DNA from: UBA7239 sp964509075
GTDB taxonomy: Bacteria; Pseudomonadota; Gammaproteobacteria; Pseudomonadales; UBA7239
NCBI GenBank assembly: GCA_964509075.1
Contig: CAZDWC010000001.1
Coordinates: 186,001 to 250,000, forward strand
Length of the DNA stretch: 64,000 nucleotides
Direction of reading: 5' to 3'
The notes under the pieces are model-generated. The model did not search any database. It was not told the DNA's origin and saw nothing but the letters and a program-made list of their open reading frames with translations. Both the position numbers and the translations under genes were made by a program. Shown here one piece after another: positions 45,727 through 53,818 of this stretch. Numbering within the stretch: position 1 is the stretch's first letter; every line of letters begins with the position of its first letter.

Positions 45727-46365
45727 TCAGCGTGCGCCGAATACCACCATGGTTTTGCCTTTCACTGAAATCAGGTGCTGGTCTTCCAGTGTTTTCAGTA
45801 CCCGGCCGACCATCTCGCGTGAGCAGCCGACAATGCGGCCGATTTCCTGGCGGGTAATGCGGATCTGCATGCCGTCCGGGTGCGTGAGCGCGTCGGGCTC
45901 TCGGCAAAGATCCAGCAGTGTGCGTGCGACGCGCCCCGTGACATCCATGAAGGCGAGGTCGCCAACCTTGCGCGTGGTGGCGCGCAGGCGATGCGCCAGC
46001 TGCTTGCCCATGGCAAACATGATTTCCGGATGTTTGTCGCTGATTTCGTGAAACTTTGTATAGCTGATTTCGGCAACTTCACAGGGGCCTTTGGCGCGAA
46101 CCCAGGCGCTGCGCGAGCTGTTCTTGTCTTCAAACAGTCCCATTTCGCCGAAGAAATCACCCGCATTGAGGTAGGCGACAATCATCTCGCGACCATCCTT
46201 GTCTTCAATCAGCACGGTCACGGAGCCGCTGATGATGTAGTACAGCGCATCACTGGTGTCGCCAGCGTAGATGATGGTGCTTTTGGCGGGATAGCGGCGG
46301 CGATGGCAATGTGCCAGAAATGCATCGACATCGTGGATTTGCGGTGTCAGCGAAACGGAAACCAA
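45727..46365 (-). CDS. crp: CRP/Vfr-type cAMP-dependent regulator
   Basis: This global transcription factor should bind cAMP and DNA sites related to TGTGA-N6-TCACA. The 212-residue protein has the nucleotide pocket FGEMGLFEDKNSSRSAWVR, where the Glu, Arg and Ser of the phosphate-binding cassette are present, and the helix-turn-helix RQEIGRIVGCSREMVGRVLK. It resembles E. coli Crp and Pseudomonas Vfr about equally by eye. The start appears to be a TTG at 46365 with AGGGGG upstream. A divergent OsmC-like gene lies 191 bases away, an arrangement also seen next to vfr in Pseudomonas. Confidence 0.93.
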   Translation of the reverse strand: MVSVSLTPQIHDVDAFLAHCHRRRYPAKSTIIYAGDTSDALYYIISGSVTVLIEDKDGREMIVAYLNAGDFFGEMGLFEDKNSSRSAWVRAKGPCEVAEISYTKFHEISDKHPEIMFAMGKQLAHRLRATTRKVGDLAFMDVTGRVARTLLDLCREPDALTHPDGMQIRITRQEIGRIVGCSREMVGRVLKTLEDQHLISVKGKTMVVFGAR

Positions 46366-46556
46366 AACAACCCCCTGTTGTGTGTTCTATCGGTGTGTGA
46401 GCGTTTTGTCAGGCCCCGTGCTTTGTGGCCGGGGGTTTGTGATAATGGCCCGACTGTAACCATGCACTGTGCACATTTCAAGCACGCAGTGTGCGGGCGT
46501 GTCGTTTCTTCAACCGGCTTCACAGAATGGCCGGCAAATTGTGCAGGTGAATATTG

Positions 46557-46997
46557 ATGAAAGCAGAAGTGAAATGGGTGGGCGAAGCCATGTTTCTGGC
46601 TGAGTCCGGCAGTGGCCACTGCGTGGTGATGGATGGTCCACCGGATCACGGCGGGCGCAATCTGGGGCCGCGCCCGATGGAAATGCTGTTGATGGGCATG
46701 GGTGGCTGTGCATCCTTTGATGTTATGAGCATCCTCAGGAAGTCGCGTCAGGCGGTAAGCAGTTGCGTGGCGCAGCTGGAAGCCGAGCGTGCCGACGCGA
46801 TTCCTGCGGTCTTTACCGCCATTCGCATCCATTTTGTTGTGCGCGGCACGAACCTCAAGGAGGCGCAGGTCAAGCGCGCGGTGGATCTGTCCGCTGAAAA
46901 ATACTGCTCGGCTTCCATCATGCTCAGCCGCGCCGGGGTGGTGATCAGCCATAGCTACGAGATTGTGGATGAGGCTGTCGGTTCGGTGGAGGCCTGA
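46557..46997 (+). CDS. OsmC/YhfA-like family protein
   Basis: This OsmC-fold protein of 146 residues resembles the YhfA branch. It has the two conserved cysteines of the family, in MGGCASFDV and EKYCSAS; in Ohr and OsmC this pair reduces organic hydroperoxides. Peroxidase activity of the YhfA branch is not established, so function is left open. The ATG at 46557 is preceded by GCAGGTGA. It is divergent from crp/vfr and 154 bases upstream of rpsU. Confidence 0.88.
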   Translation: MKAEVKWVGEAMFLAESGSGHCVVMDGPPDHGGRNLGPRPMEMLLMGMGGCASFDVMSILRKSRQAVSSCVAQLEAERADAIPAVFTAIRIHFVVRGTNLKEAQVKRAVDLSAEKYCSASIMLSRAGVVISHSYEIVDEAVGSVEA

Positions 46998-47009
46998 TCC
47001 TTCGTCTAT

Positions 47010-47041
47010 TCTGTTGCGGGACTGTTCTGTTGCGGACCTGT
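47010..47041 (+). repeat. Two-copy 16-base tandem repeat before rpsU
   Basis: TCTGTTGCGGGACTGT is followed at once by a copy differing at two positions (47026-47041). It lies just upstream of the likely rpsU promoter, between it and the osmC-like gene. It may be a chance duplication or a pair of factor-binding sites. Confidence 0.6.
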
Positions 47042-47055
47042 CCTGAAAAATCTGT

Positions 47056-47085
47056 TTGCATTGTCCGGCGGTCAGCGGCTAAAAT
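47056..47085 (+). promoter_or_regulatory. Likely sigma-70 promoter of rpsU-dnaG-rpoD
   Basis: TTGCAT (47056-47061) and TAAAAT (47080-47085) are separated by 18 bases, a good match to -35 and -10 hexamers. Transcription would start about 60 bases before the rpsU ATG, into a GC-rich discriminator as is usual for growth-rate-controlled genes. Confidence 0.55.
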
Positions 47086-47151
47086 TCGCGCCCCTGCCGA
47101 TCTGGCAGATACACGAACCCCTGTTCATACGAACCACTGCTGGAAGAGCAC

Positions 47152-47367
47152 ATGCCCTCAGTACGCATCAAAGAAAACGAGCCGTTTGACCTCGCCCTGC
47201 GCCGCTTCAAGCGCTCTTGTGAAAAAGCCGGTGTACTGGCTGAAGTCCGTCGCCGCGAGTTCTACGAGAAGCCGACCTCTGTGCGCAAGCGCAAGGCTGC
47301 CGCTGCTGTAAAACGTCACCTGAAAAAGCTGTCGCGCGAAAACCGCCGCCAGCAACGCCTGTATTGA
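47152..47367 (+). CDS. rpsU: 30S ribosomal protein S21
   Basis: S21 is a small basic protein of the 30S subunit that helps select the mRNA start region. The 71-residue product starts PSVRIKENEPFDLALRRFKR and has the Arg/Lys-rich C-terminus of the family. It opens the macromolecular synthesis operon rpsU-dnaG-rpoD. A terminator lies between it and dnaG, which would give much more S21 than primase, as in E. coli. tsaD, often divergent from rpsU, is not here; an OsmC-like gene precedes it. Confidence 0.98.
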   Translation: MPSVRIKENEPFDLALRRFKRSCEKAGVLAEVRRREFYEKPTSVRKRKAAAAVKRHLKKLSRENRRQQRLY

Positions 47368-47421
47368 TCAGCCTGTATCCGGCACCTTTGCCGGGTACCC
47401 CTGTAAGATCCGCTGATGCTG

Positions 47422-47453
47422 AAAGCCTTGCACGGTTCCGTGCAGGGCTTTTT
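47422..47453 (+). terminator. Intrinsic terminator between rpsU and dnaG
   Basis: GCCTTGCAC pairs with GTGCAGGGC (one G-U pair) around a six-base loop and is followed by five T; A residues before the stem could extend it. Its position matches the attenuating terminator known between rpsU and dnaG in E. coli. Confidence 0.85.
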
Positions 47454-47498
47454 GTGTTTCAATGCCATCTCGTCCTGAAAGCCTGATTTCCGATCTCC

Positions 47499-49388
47499 AT
47501 GGCCGGCCTGATTCCACAATCCTTCATTGACGACCTGCTCGATCGCGTCGATATCGTCGAGGTGGTGGATCGCCGTGTGCGCCTGAAAAAAAGCGGGCGC
47601 AACTACATGGCCTGCTGTCCGTTTCACGAGGAAAAAACGCCGTCGTTCAGCGTCAGCCCGGAAAAGCAGTTCTACCACTGCTTTGGTTGCGGTGCGAGCG
47701 GCAATGCCATCGGTTTCCTGATGGCATTCGAAAGTCTGGATTTCCCGCGTGCCGTGGAAACGCTGGCACAGGCCCAGGGCATGGAAGTGCCGCGCGAGCA
47801 GCTGAGCGAACAGGAGCAGAAAAGCCAGCGCGTGCAGCAGGATTTGTGTGCACTGCTGGAGCAGGCGGCGCATTTTTACCGTCAGCAGTTGCAAAAGCCG
47901 CAGGCACAGCAGGCGCGCGATTACCTGAAAAAACGCGGCCTGAGTGAAGACATCATTGAGCAGTTCGGCATCGGCTATGCGCCGCCCGGCTGGGACAACC
48001 TGATGCAGCACCTGCTCACGGCTGGCTGGCAGGAACAGCAGCTGCTCGACAGCGGCATGTTGGTGGAGCGTGAAGACACGCAGCGTCGCTACGATCGTTT
48101 TCGCGACCGGGTGATGTTCCCGATCCGCGACCTGCGCGGGCGTGTCATCGCTTTCGGTGGGCGCGTGCTGGGCGACGAGAAGCCCAAATACCTCAATTCG
48201 CCGGAAACGCCGGTCTTTTCCAAGGGGCGTGAGCTGTATGGCTTGTACGAAGCCAATCGCGCCAAGGGCAGCCTGCAGCGATTGGTGGTAGTGGAGGGCT
48301 ACATGGATGTGGTGGCGCTGGCGCAATACGGTCTGACCGGCGCCGTTGCCACGCTGGGCACTGCCGCCGGCACGGCTCATCTGGACAAGGCCTTTCGCTA
48401 CTGCAACGAAGTGGTTTTTTGTTTCGATGGCGATGACGCCGGTCGCCGCGCGGCGGCCCGTGCGCTGGAGGTGTCGCTGCCGGCGCTGCGCGAACAGCGC
48501 CAGGTGCGCTTCCTGTTCCTGAGTGAAGGTGAAGACCCGGACAGCTATGTGCGCGCGCGCGGTCTCGACAATTTCAATGCGCTGCTCGACAAGTCGCAGC
48601 CACTGTCGGAATACCTGTTCGAGCAGACGGGTGCAGGCTTGCGGCTGGATACCGCCGAAGGCCGCGCTTCGCTCACCAGCCGGGCGCTGCCATTGTTAGC
48701 GCGCCTGCCGGAAGGCCCGTTTCGCCAGCAGATGTTTATCGACCTGTCATTGCGCACGCAGATAGACCCGCAGTCACTGGTGCAGATGGCCAGCGGTGTC
48801 GAGGTACGCACGCCTTTCCTGCGCGCCGAATCCGCTGCGGCGCCTCCGGATGTAGTGCCTGATTACCCTGAAGCCGATTGGCCGGCTGATGAGCAGCGCG
48901 AAGCCGTGTCTTCGCCGGTGGCGGCTCCTGCCAGGGCGGCACCCAAATCGCGTATCGAGCTCAACCTGTCGGAATCTGCCCTGCATTTGTTGTTGCACTA
49001 CCCGCACTTGCACACACAGGTGCAGCCGTTGCAGGAGCGCCTGACGTTTGGGGGAGCAGACAAGCATCTGGTCTGGCTGGCTCGCCTGGCACAGCTGATT
49101 CAGGAGCATCCACATGCCAGCACCAGTCGCTTGCTCGGTCTCTGGCATGGCAAATTCGGTAACGAGGGCAGCAATCGCCTCTATGAACTGGCGGATCGCG
49201 AAAACCTGATCGGCAGTGAGCTGCTGGCTGCGCAGCAGCTGCAGGATATCCTGGCGCGCCTGCTGCAGCGGATTGAGCGCGAGAGTCCGCTGGAGCAATT
49301 GATTGCCAAATCGCGGCAGGAGCCGCTCACCGAGCTGGAAAAGCACGAATTGACCCGTCTGCTCCGGGAAAAACACGCAAGGCCCTGA
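47499..49388 (+). CDS. dnaG: DNA primase
   Basis: DnaG makes RNA primers at the replication fork. The 629-residue protein has the N-terminal zinc-binding domain with the CCPFH and HCFGCGASG segments, then the TOPRIM catalytic domain including VVEGYMDVVALAQYG and FCFDGDDAGRRAA. The C-terminal part that binds DnaB helicase begins near 470 and includes SALHLLLHYP. The start at 47499 is an ATG 132 bases after the rpsU stop. The stop codon falls in the loop of a strong hairpin that precedes rpoD. Confidence 0.98.
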   Translation: MAGLIPQSFIDDLLDRVDIVEVVDRRVRLKKSGRNYMACCPFHEEKTPSFSVSPEKQFYHCFGCGASGNAIGFLMAFESLDFPRAVETLAQAQGMEVPREQLSEQEQKSQRVQQDLCALLEQAAHFYRQQLQKPQAQQARDYLKKRGLSEDIIEQFGIGYAPPGWDNLMQHLLTAGWQEQQLLDSGMLVEREDTQRRYDRFRDRVMFPIRDLRGRVIAFGGRVLGDEKPKYLNSPETPVFSKGRELYGLYEANRAKGSLQRLVVVEGYMDVVALAQYGLTGAVATLGTAAGTAHLDKAFRYCNEVVFCFDGDDAGRRAAARALEVSLPALREQRQVRFLFLSEGEDPDSYVRARGLDNFNALLDKSQPLSEYLFEQTGAGLRLDTAEGRASLTSRALPLLARLPEGPFRQQMFIDLSLRTQIDPQSLVQMASGVEVRTPFLRAESAAAPPDVVPDYPEADWPADEQREAVSSPVAAPARAAPKSRIELNLSESALHLLLHYPHLHTQVQPLQERLTFGGADKHLVWLARLAQLIQEHPHASTSRLLGLWHGKFGNEGSNRLYELADRENLIGSELLAAQQLQDILARLLQRIERESPLEQLIAKSRQEPLTELEKHELTRLLREKHARP

Positions 49389-49403
49389 GTCCTTGGGCCT
49401 TGC
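49377..49403 (+). other. Hairpin enclosing the dnaG stop codon
   Basis: GCAAGGCCC and GGGCCTTGC form a perfect nine-base stem; the TGA of dnaG sits in the nine-base loop. No T-run follows, so it is not a standard terminator. In E. coli the dnaG-rpoD junction is an RNase E processing site. A similar RNA-processing or stability role here is inference. Confidence 0.6.
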
Positions 49404-49431
49404 AATCTGGCGGTGTGGCCCCACCTTCCGG

Positions 49432-49437
49432 TATAAT
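49432..49437 (+). promoter_or_regulatory. Possible -10 box of an internal rpoD promoter
   Basis: A consensus TATAAT lies 60 bases before the rpoD start. No good -35 hexamer is at the right distance (TTGCAA at 49400-49405 is too far), so it may need an activator or an alternative sigma factor. Confidence 0.4.
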
Positions 49438-49497
49438 CCGCGCCCTTCAGCGCAATGCTTTGATCTGCCTGCCCCTTTTAATTGATTGGACGAACCC

Positions 49498-51375
49498 ATG
49501 TCTGAGAGTGTCAAACAACAATCCCGGCTTAAGGACCTGATCGCGCGCGGCAAGGAACAGGGCTTCCTGACCTATGCCGAAGTTAACGATCACCTGCCGG
49601 AAGATATTTCCGACCCGGATCAGGTCGAAGACATCATCCAGATGATCAATGACATGGGGATCCGCGTCTTCGAAGTGGCGCCGGATGCTGAAACCCTGTT
49701 GCTGGCCGATGGCGAAGCCACTATTGACGAGGAAGCGGCTGCTGAAGCAGCTGCAGCGCTCGCTGCCGTGGAAAACGAAGTGGGGCGCACCACCGATCCC
49801 GTGCGCATGTACATGCGCGAAATGGGCACGGTTGAACTGCTGACCCGCGAAGGCGAGATTGAAATTGCCAAACGCATCGAGGAAGGCATCCGCGAGATGA
49901 TGGCGGCGCTGTCCTATGTGCCGGGCGCTGTAGAAGCTATCCTCGCTGAATATGCATTGGTGTCTACGGAAGAGCGCAAACTGAGCGATATCATCAGTGG
50001 CTATCTTGATCCAGTGGAAACCTTGCCGCCTGTGGTGGTGCCGGAAGTAGAAGAAGAGGATGCTATTCCCGAGCTGGGCGCCAAAAAAGCGGTAAAAGCG
50101 GGCGCCGACGACGAGGAAGATGAAGAAGCCAGCGATGAGGCCGAGGAAGTGGATACCGGCCCGGATCCGGAAGAAGCCAGGATTCGCTTTGGTGAGCTGA
50201 AGAAACAGGCTGACAAAACCTTGAAGGCGCTGGCAAAACACGGCCGCGACAGCAAGCAGGCCGGCAAGGAGCTGGAAGAGCTGGCGGAAGTGTTCAAGTT
50301 CTTCAAGCTGACGCCGCGCCAGTTCGATCCGATGCTGAAAGATGCGCGCGATACCCTGCTGCAAATCCGTTCGGAAGAGCGTGCCATCATGGCACTGTGC
50401 GTACGCCGTGGTGGTATGGATCGCAAGCAATTCATCGAAGCCTTTCCCGGTAACGAAACCAATGAGAAATGGTTGTCTGCGCAGCAGCGTCTGAAGAAAA
50501 ACCAGAATATCTCCGATCGTCTCGAAGCCATCAAACCCGATGTCCAGCGCAGCCAGAAAAAACTGCTGCAGATCGAGGCGCGTCTGGGTATGCCGCTGTC
50601 GGCACTGAAAGAAATCAATCGCCGGCTGTCACTGGGCGAAGCGCGCATGCGTCGCGCCAAAAAGGAAATGGTGGAAGCCAACCTGCGTCTGGTTATCTCT
50701 ATCGCCAAGAAATACACCAACCGTGGTTTGCAGTTCCTCGACCTGATCCAGGAAGGCAACATCGGTTTGATGAAAGCCGTCGATAAATTTGAATACCGTC
50801 GCGGCTACAAGTTTTCTACCTACGCTACCTGGTGGATTCGTCAGGCGATTACGCGTTCGATTGCCGACCAGGCACGCACCATCCGTATTCCTGTGCACAT
50901 GATCGAAACCATCAACAAGCTGAACCGCATTTCGCGGCAGATGCTGCAGGAGATGGGCCGCGAGCCGACGCCGGAAGAACTCGGCGAGCGTATGGAAATG
51001 CCGGAAGACAAGGTGCGCAAGGTGCTGAAAATTGCCAAGGAGCCTATCTCCATGGAAACCCCGGTGGGTGACGATGAAGATTCGCACCTGGGGGATTTCA
51101 TCGAAGACAACACCATTCAGTCGCCGGTGGAAGCCGCTACCAGTGAAGGCCTGCGCGAAGCTACCCGAGAAGTGCTGGCCAGCCTCACGGCGCGCGAAGC
51201 TAAAGTGTTGCGCATGCGTTTTGGTATCGACATGAACACCGATCACACGCTGGAAGAAGTGGGCAAGCAGTTCGACGTGACGCGTGAGCGTATCCGTCAG
51301 ATCGAAGCGAAAGCGCTGCGCAAGCTGCGCCACCCAACCCGCTCCGATCACCTGCGCAGCTTTCTCGACGAATAA
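49498..51375 (+). CDS. rpoD: RNA polymerase primary sigma factor RpoD (sigma-70)
   Basis: RpoD is the housekeeping sigma factor. The 625-residue protein has region 1.1 at the N-terminus (LIARGKEQGFLTYAEVND) and a long acidic non-conserved insert around residues 165-225 (EEDEEASDEAEE). Region 2 with the -10-reading segment YKFSTYATWWIRQAITR follows, and region 4 with VTRERIRQIEAKALRKL. The ATG at 49498 gives the expected start; a TTG 12 bases earlier is in frame. It ends the rpsU-dnaG-rpoD operon and is followed by a tRNA gene, as in many relatives. Confidence 0.99.
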   Translation: MSESVKQQSRLKDLIARGKEQGFLTYAEVNDHLPEDISDPDQVEDIIQMINDMGIRVFEVAPDAETLLLADGEATIDEEAAAEAAAALAAVENEVGRTTDPVRMYMREMGTVELLTREGEIEIAKRIEEGIREMMAALSYVPGAVEAILAEYALVSTEERKLSDIISGYLDPVETLPPVVVPEVEEEDAIPELGAKKAVKAGADDEEDEEASDEAEEVDTGPDPEEARIRFGELKKQADKTLKALAKHGRDSKQAGKELEELAEVFKFFKLTPRQFDPMLKDARDTLLQIRSEERAIMALCVRRGGMDRKQFIEAFPGNETNEKWLSAQQRLKKNQNISDRLEAIKPDVQRSQKKLLQIEARLGMPLSALKEINRRLSLGEARMRRAKKEMVEANLRLVISIAKKYTNRGLQFLDLIQEGNIGLMKAVDKFEYRRGYKFSTYATWWIRQAITRSIADQARTIRIPVHMIETINKLNRISRQMLQEMGREPTPEELGERMEMPEDKVRKVLKIAKEPISMETPVGDDEDSHLGDFIEDNTIQSPVEAATSEGLREATREVLASLTAREAKVLRMRFGIDMNTDHTLEEVGKQFDVTRERIRQIEAKALRKLRHPTRSDHLRSFLDE

Positions 51376-51387
51376 GAACGACTGCGA

Positions 51388-51415
51388 TTGCGCAATACCG
51401 TAACGACAGTAAAAT
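51388..51415 (+). promoter_or_regulatory. Possible promoter of tRNA-Ile, with a weak hairpin behind it
   Basis: TTGCGC (51388-51393) and TAAAAT (51410-51415) are spaced 16 bases apart, followed by the GC-rich start region CAGCGCGCC typical of stringently controlled tRNA promoters. The next bases can form CGCGCC/GGCGCG (51419-51445) followed by TTCTCTTT, so the site might instead end the rpoD transcript. The two readings are not resolved. Confidence 0.4.
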
Positions 51416-51455
51416 CAGCGCGCCTTGCCGCTTTGGGCTGGCGCGTTCTCTTTCC

Positions 51456-51531
51456 GGGCCTTTAGCTCAGCGGTTAGAGCAGGCGACTCATAATCGCTTG
51501 GTCGTAGGTTCAATCCCTACAAGGCCCACCA
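51456..51531 (+). tRNA. ileX: tRNA-Ile2, anticodon CAT (lysidine type)
   Basis: The 76-base gene includes its own CCA. The acceptor arm GGGCCTT pairs with AAGGCCC, the D arm holds TAGCTCAG and GGTTAGAGC, and the T arm holds GGTTCAATCC. The anticodon arm GCGACTCATAATCGC carries CAT, and the sequence through this arm is nearly identical to E. coli ileX, not an initiator or elongator tRNA-Met. TilS must change the C to lysidine so the tRNA reads AUA as isoleucine. Its location behind rpoD is conserved. Confidence 0.95.
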
Positions 51532-51545
51532 TCTCATCAGTATTT

Positions 51546-51764
51546 TCAGACAAACCAGCTGCAGGCGATGCCGATGGCTGTCGCGGAGGCGGACGCTTTG
51601 GGAATGCGCTGTTTGGTGGCGAGACTGGCACCGGCAATAGTGGCCAGCGACAGCAGTACGAAGCCGATGGCGACATAAAGGATCAGCGCGGCGGCGGAGT
51701 ATTCCATGGCATTGGCTAACATCATCTTAACGACCTCTTGTATTTGTTCTATTGCGTTATCCAT
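51546..51764 (-). CDS. Small single-span membrane protein of unknown function
   Basis: This 72-residue protein has no family I recognise. The N-terminus (MDNAIEQIQEVVKMMLAN) is probably an amphipathic helix. A long hydrophobic segment (AALILYVAIGFVLLSLATIA) follows, and then a basic stretch and a weakly hydrophobic end (ATAIGIACSWFV). The ATG at 51764 has GAGGGA at the right distance; a start at 51782 would add six residues. It ends 15 bases from the tRNA and is divergent from serB. A perfect FNR/Anr-type box lies 115 bases upstream of its start. Confidence 0.6.
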   Translation of the reverse strand: MDNAIEQIQEVVKMMLANAMEYSAAALILYVAIGFVLLSLATIAGASLATKQRIPKASASATAIGIACSWFV

Positions 51765-51878
51765 GAGTCCCTCGCTATTCACACGCCGCGAGCGCTCCTT
51801 AAAAATGGGCTGCCTGCGGACTGTTGTTGTTAGGTACTACGTCTGAATGTCCCTGCTCACTCAATACAACCCCAAAAA

Positions 51879-51892
51879 TTGATGGATATCAA
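51879..51892. promoter_or_regulatory. Perfect FNR/Anr-type box
   Basis: TTGAT-GGAT-ATCAA matches the FNR/Anr consensus TTGAT-N4-ATCAA at every fixed position. It lies in the 253-base gap between the small membrane protein gene and serB. A GATAAA hexamer 19 bases to the right could be a -10 box toward serB. No clear -10 box is seen at the class II distance on the left. Confidence 0.55.
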
Positions 51893-52017
51893 GGCATGAC
51901 GACCGGTTTCTGATAAACGGCAGGCGGCGGAGAGTGTCAGGCGACGGGGGGCTTGCCCCGATGTGTGCGGCTGGGGCATGCTGGCGACCGAACCTGTCTG
52001 CAGCTAAAGGCCCGGTT

Positions 52018-53229
52018 TTGCGAGAAATAATCCTGATCAGCGTCAGCGGGCGCGACAAACCTGGTGTTACCTCCAGCATTTCGGCCATTCTGGCGCGCTA
52101 TGGCGTCAACATCCTCGATATCGGCCAGGCGGTGATCCACGACTCCCTTTCGCTGGGTTTGTTGATCGAAGTACCGGAGGAACGCGATTCCGGCCCCTTG
52201 TTGCGCGATATCCTGTTTCGTCTGCATGAGCAGCACCTCGATGTGCATTTCCAGCCGATCACCCTTGAAAGCTATGACGAGTGGGTGAGCCAGCAGGGCA
52301 AGCCGCGCCATATAATCACCCTGCTGGCGCGCAAGCTCACGGCGGAACACATCGCGCGTGTGACGGCGGTGGCTGCGCAGCGCGGACTCAATATCGACAA
52401 TATCTCCCGCCTGTCAGGCCGGGTGGCACTGGCGCATATCGACAGGCACAGCAAGGCGTGTGCGGAGTTTTCCGTGCGCGGCGCGGTAGTGGATTTGCCG
52501 GCCTTGCGCAGCGAATTCATGGCGTTGGCCAACGACATGGACGTCGATATTGCCTTTCAGGAAGACAATGTTTTCCGTCGCAATCGCCGTCTGGTGGCCT
52601 TCGATATGGATTCGACCCTGATTGATGCCGAGGTGATTGACGAGCTGGCCGTCGAGGCGGGTGTTGGGGAACGGGTGTCGGCGATTACCGAGAGAGCCAT
52701 GCGCGGTGAGCTGGATTTTTGCCAGAGCTTGCGCGAACGTGTCGCCTTGTTGCAGGGGCTGGATGAGGCGGCATTGGCGCGTGTTGCGGAACGCTTGCAG
52801 CTGACGGAGGGTGCAGAGCTGTTGATTCGCACCTTGCAGAAACTGGGTTACAAGACGGCGATTCTCTCCGGGGGGTTCAGTTTTTTTGGCAGGCAATTGC
52901 AGCAGAGACTGGGCATTGATCATGTTTTTGCCAACGAGTTGGAAATCGTTGCCGGCAAGCTGACCGGGCGAGTGCTGGGAACAATTGTCGATGGTGCACG
53001 CAAGGCGGCGTTGTTGCGAGATATCGCAGCAGAAGAAGGTATCAACCTGGAACAGGTAATCGCCGTAGGTGATGGCGCCAATGATCTGCCTATGCTCAGC
53101 ATTGCCGGGCTCGGCATTGCTTTCCGTGCCAAGCCAGTCGTGCGCGCGTCGGCCAAGCAGTCATTGTCGACACTGGGGCTGGATGGCATTCTCTATCTGA
53201 TGGGTTTGTCGGACAGGGAAACTGTGTAA
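52018..53229 (+). CDS. serB: Phosphoserine phosphatase SerB with two ACT domains
   Basis: SerB removes phosphate from phosphoserine, the last step of serine synthesis. The 403-residue protein has two N-terminal ACT domains (about 1-75 and 90-165) and a C-terminal HAD domain. The HAD domain carries the nucleophile motif AFDMDSTLID, the SGG segment (ILSGGF) and VGDGANDLPML. Pseudomonas SerB has the same layout and length. I start at the TTG at 52018, where AAAGG lies seven bases upstream and the protein begins MREIILISVSG; a longer frame to 51934 adds sequence unlike the family. Confidence 0.94.
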   Translation: MREIILISVSGRDKPGVTSSISAILARYGVNILDIGQAVIHDSLSLGLLIEVPEERDSGPLLRDILFRLHEQHLDVHFQPITLESYDEWVSQQGKPRHIITLLARKLTAEHIARVTAVAAQRGLNIDNISRLSGRVALAHIDRHSKACAEFSVRGAVVDLPALRSEFMALANDMDVDIAFQEDNVFRRNRRLVAFDMDSTLIDAEVIDELAVEAGVGERVSAITERAMRGELDFCQSLRERVALLQGLDEAALARVAERLQLTEGAELLIRTLQKLGYKTAILSGGFSFFGRQLQQRLGIDHVFANELEIVAGKLTGRVLGTIVDGARKAALLRDIAAEEGINLEQVIAVGDGANDLPMLSIAGLGIAFRAKPVVRASAKQSLSTLGLDGILYLMGLSDRETV

Positions 53230-53311
53230 GATACACGGCAGTCTTTTTGATAATTCCAACATCCAAACATTTCAGCTTGTGAATAAATTCAGAACGGAGC
53301 AGGAGTCTGGC

Positions 53312-53710
53312 ATGAAAAAAATACTGAATATGTGCATTGCGGTTTTTGCAGGGGTGATGATCGGCATCACAAGTGCGCACGCATTGGGATTGGGCGATAT
53401 CACCGTGAAGTCAGGTCTCAATGAGCCTTTGCGTGCGCAGATTCCCTTGCTGAAACTGGGTGATGTCACGGAAGAACAATTGCGAATTGGTTTGGCGCCA
53501 TCAGCCGAATTTGCGAGACAGAATCTGGTTTACAGTGCAGCCTACACCGGCATGCATTTCCGGGTTGACCTGAAAAATACTGCCGGCCCAGTGGTGATGG
53601 TGACAACCGATGCCGCCATCAAGGAACCCTCGCTGGATTTGCTGGTGGAATTGACCTGGCCCAATGGCAAGATAGTGCGTAGCTATATCGTACTGCTGGA
53701 AAGGCCATGA
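53312..53710 (+). CDS. Small secreted protein consisting only of a FimV/HubP N-terminal core domain
   Basis: The 132-residue product has a signal peptide (MKKILNMCIAVFAGVMIGI, ending near SAHA). The mature part matches the FimV core domain at the N-terminus of FimV/HubP: LGLGDITVKSGLNEPLRAQ, an alpha/beta middle, then DLLVELTWPNGKIVRSYIVLL. FimV itself goes on to a LysM motif, a transmembrane helix and a long acidic part with TPRs; none of these follow here, and 6S RNA begins soon after the stop. AGGAG lies six bases before the ATG. It could bind periplasmic or pilus components in trans. It may be a fragment of an ancestral fimV, but the frame is intact. Confidence 0.75.
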   Translation: MKKILNMCIAVFAGVMIGITSAHALGLGDITVKSGLNEPLRAQIPLLKLGDVTEEQLRIGLAPSAEFARQNLVYSAAYTGMHFRVDLKNTAGPVVMVTTDAAIKEPSLDLLVELTWPNGKIVRSYIVLLERP

Positions 53711-53818
53711 TGTGCGGCCAAACGGAAATTTTGTCAACAACGGAATTGACATAACACATTGGCATTCAGGTATGAAATGTTAGGCAGTTCTTTCAAATTT
53801 TTGCGTTATACTGAGATC

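Noticed and set aside
46366..46556. Possible CRP sites between crp/vfr and the OsmC-like gene
   Set aside because: TGTGAGCGTTTTGTCAG and TGTGCACA are only partial matches to TGTGA-N6-TCACA; the evidence is too weak to call an operator.
51934..52017. N-terminal extension of serB
   Set aside because: The added residues do not fit the ACT domain start, while the TTG at 52018 has a good ribosome site and gives the family N-terminus.
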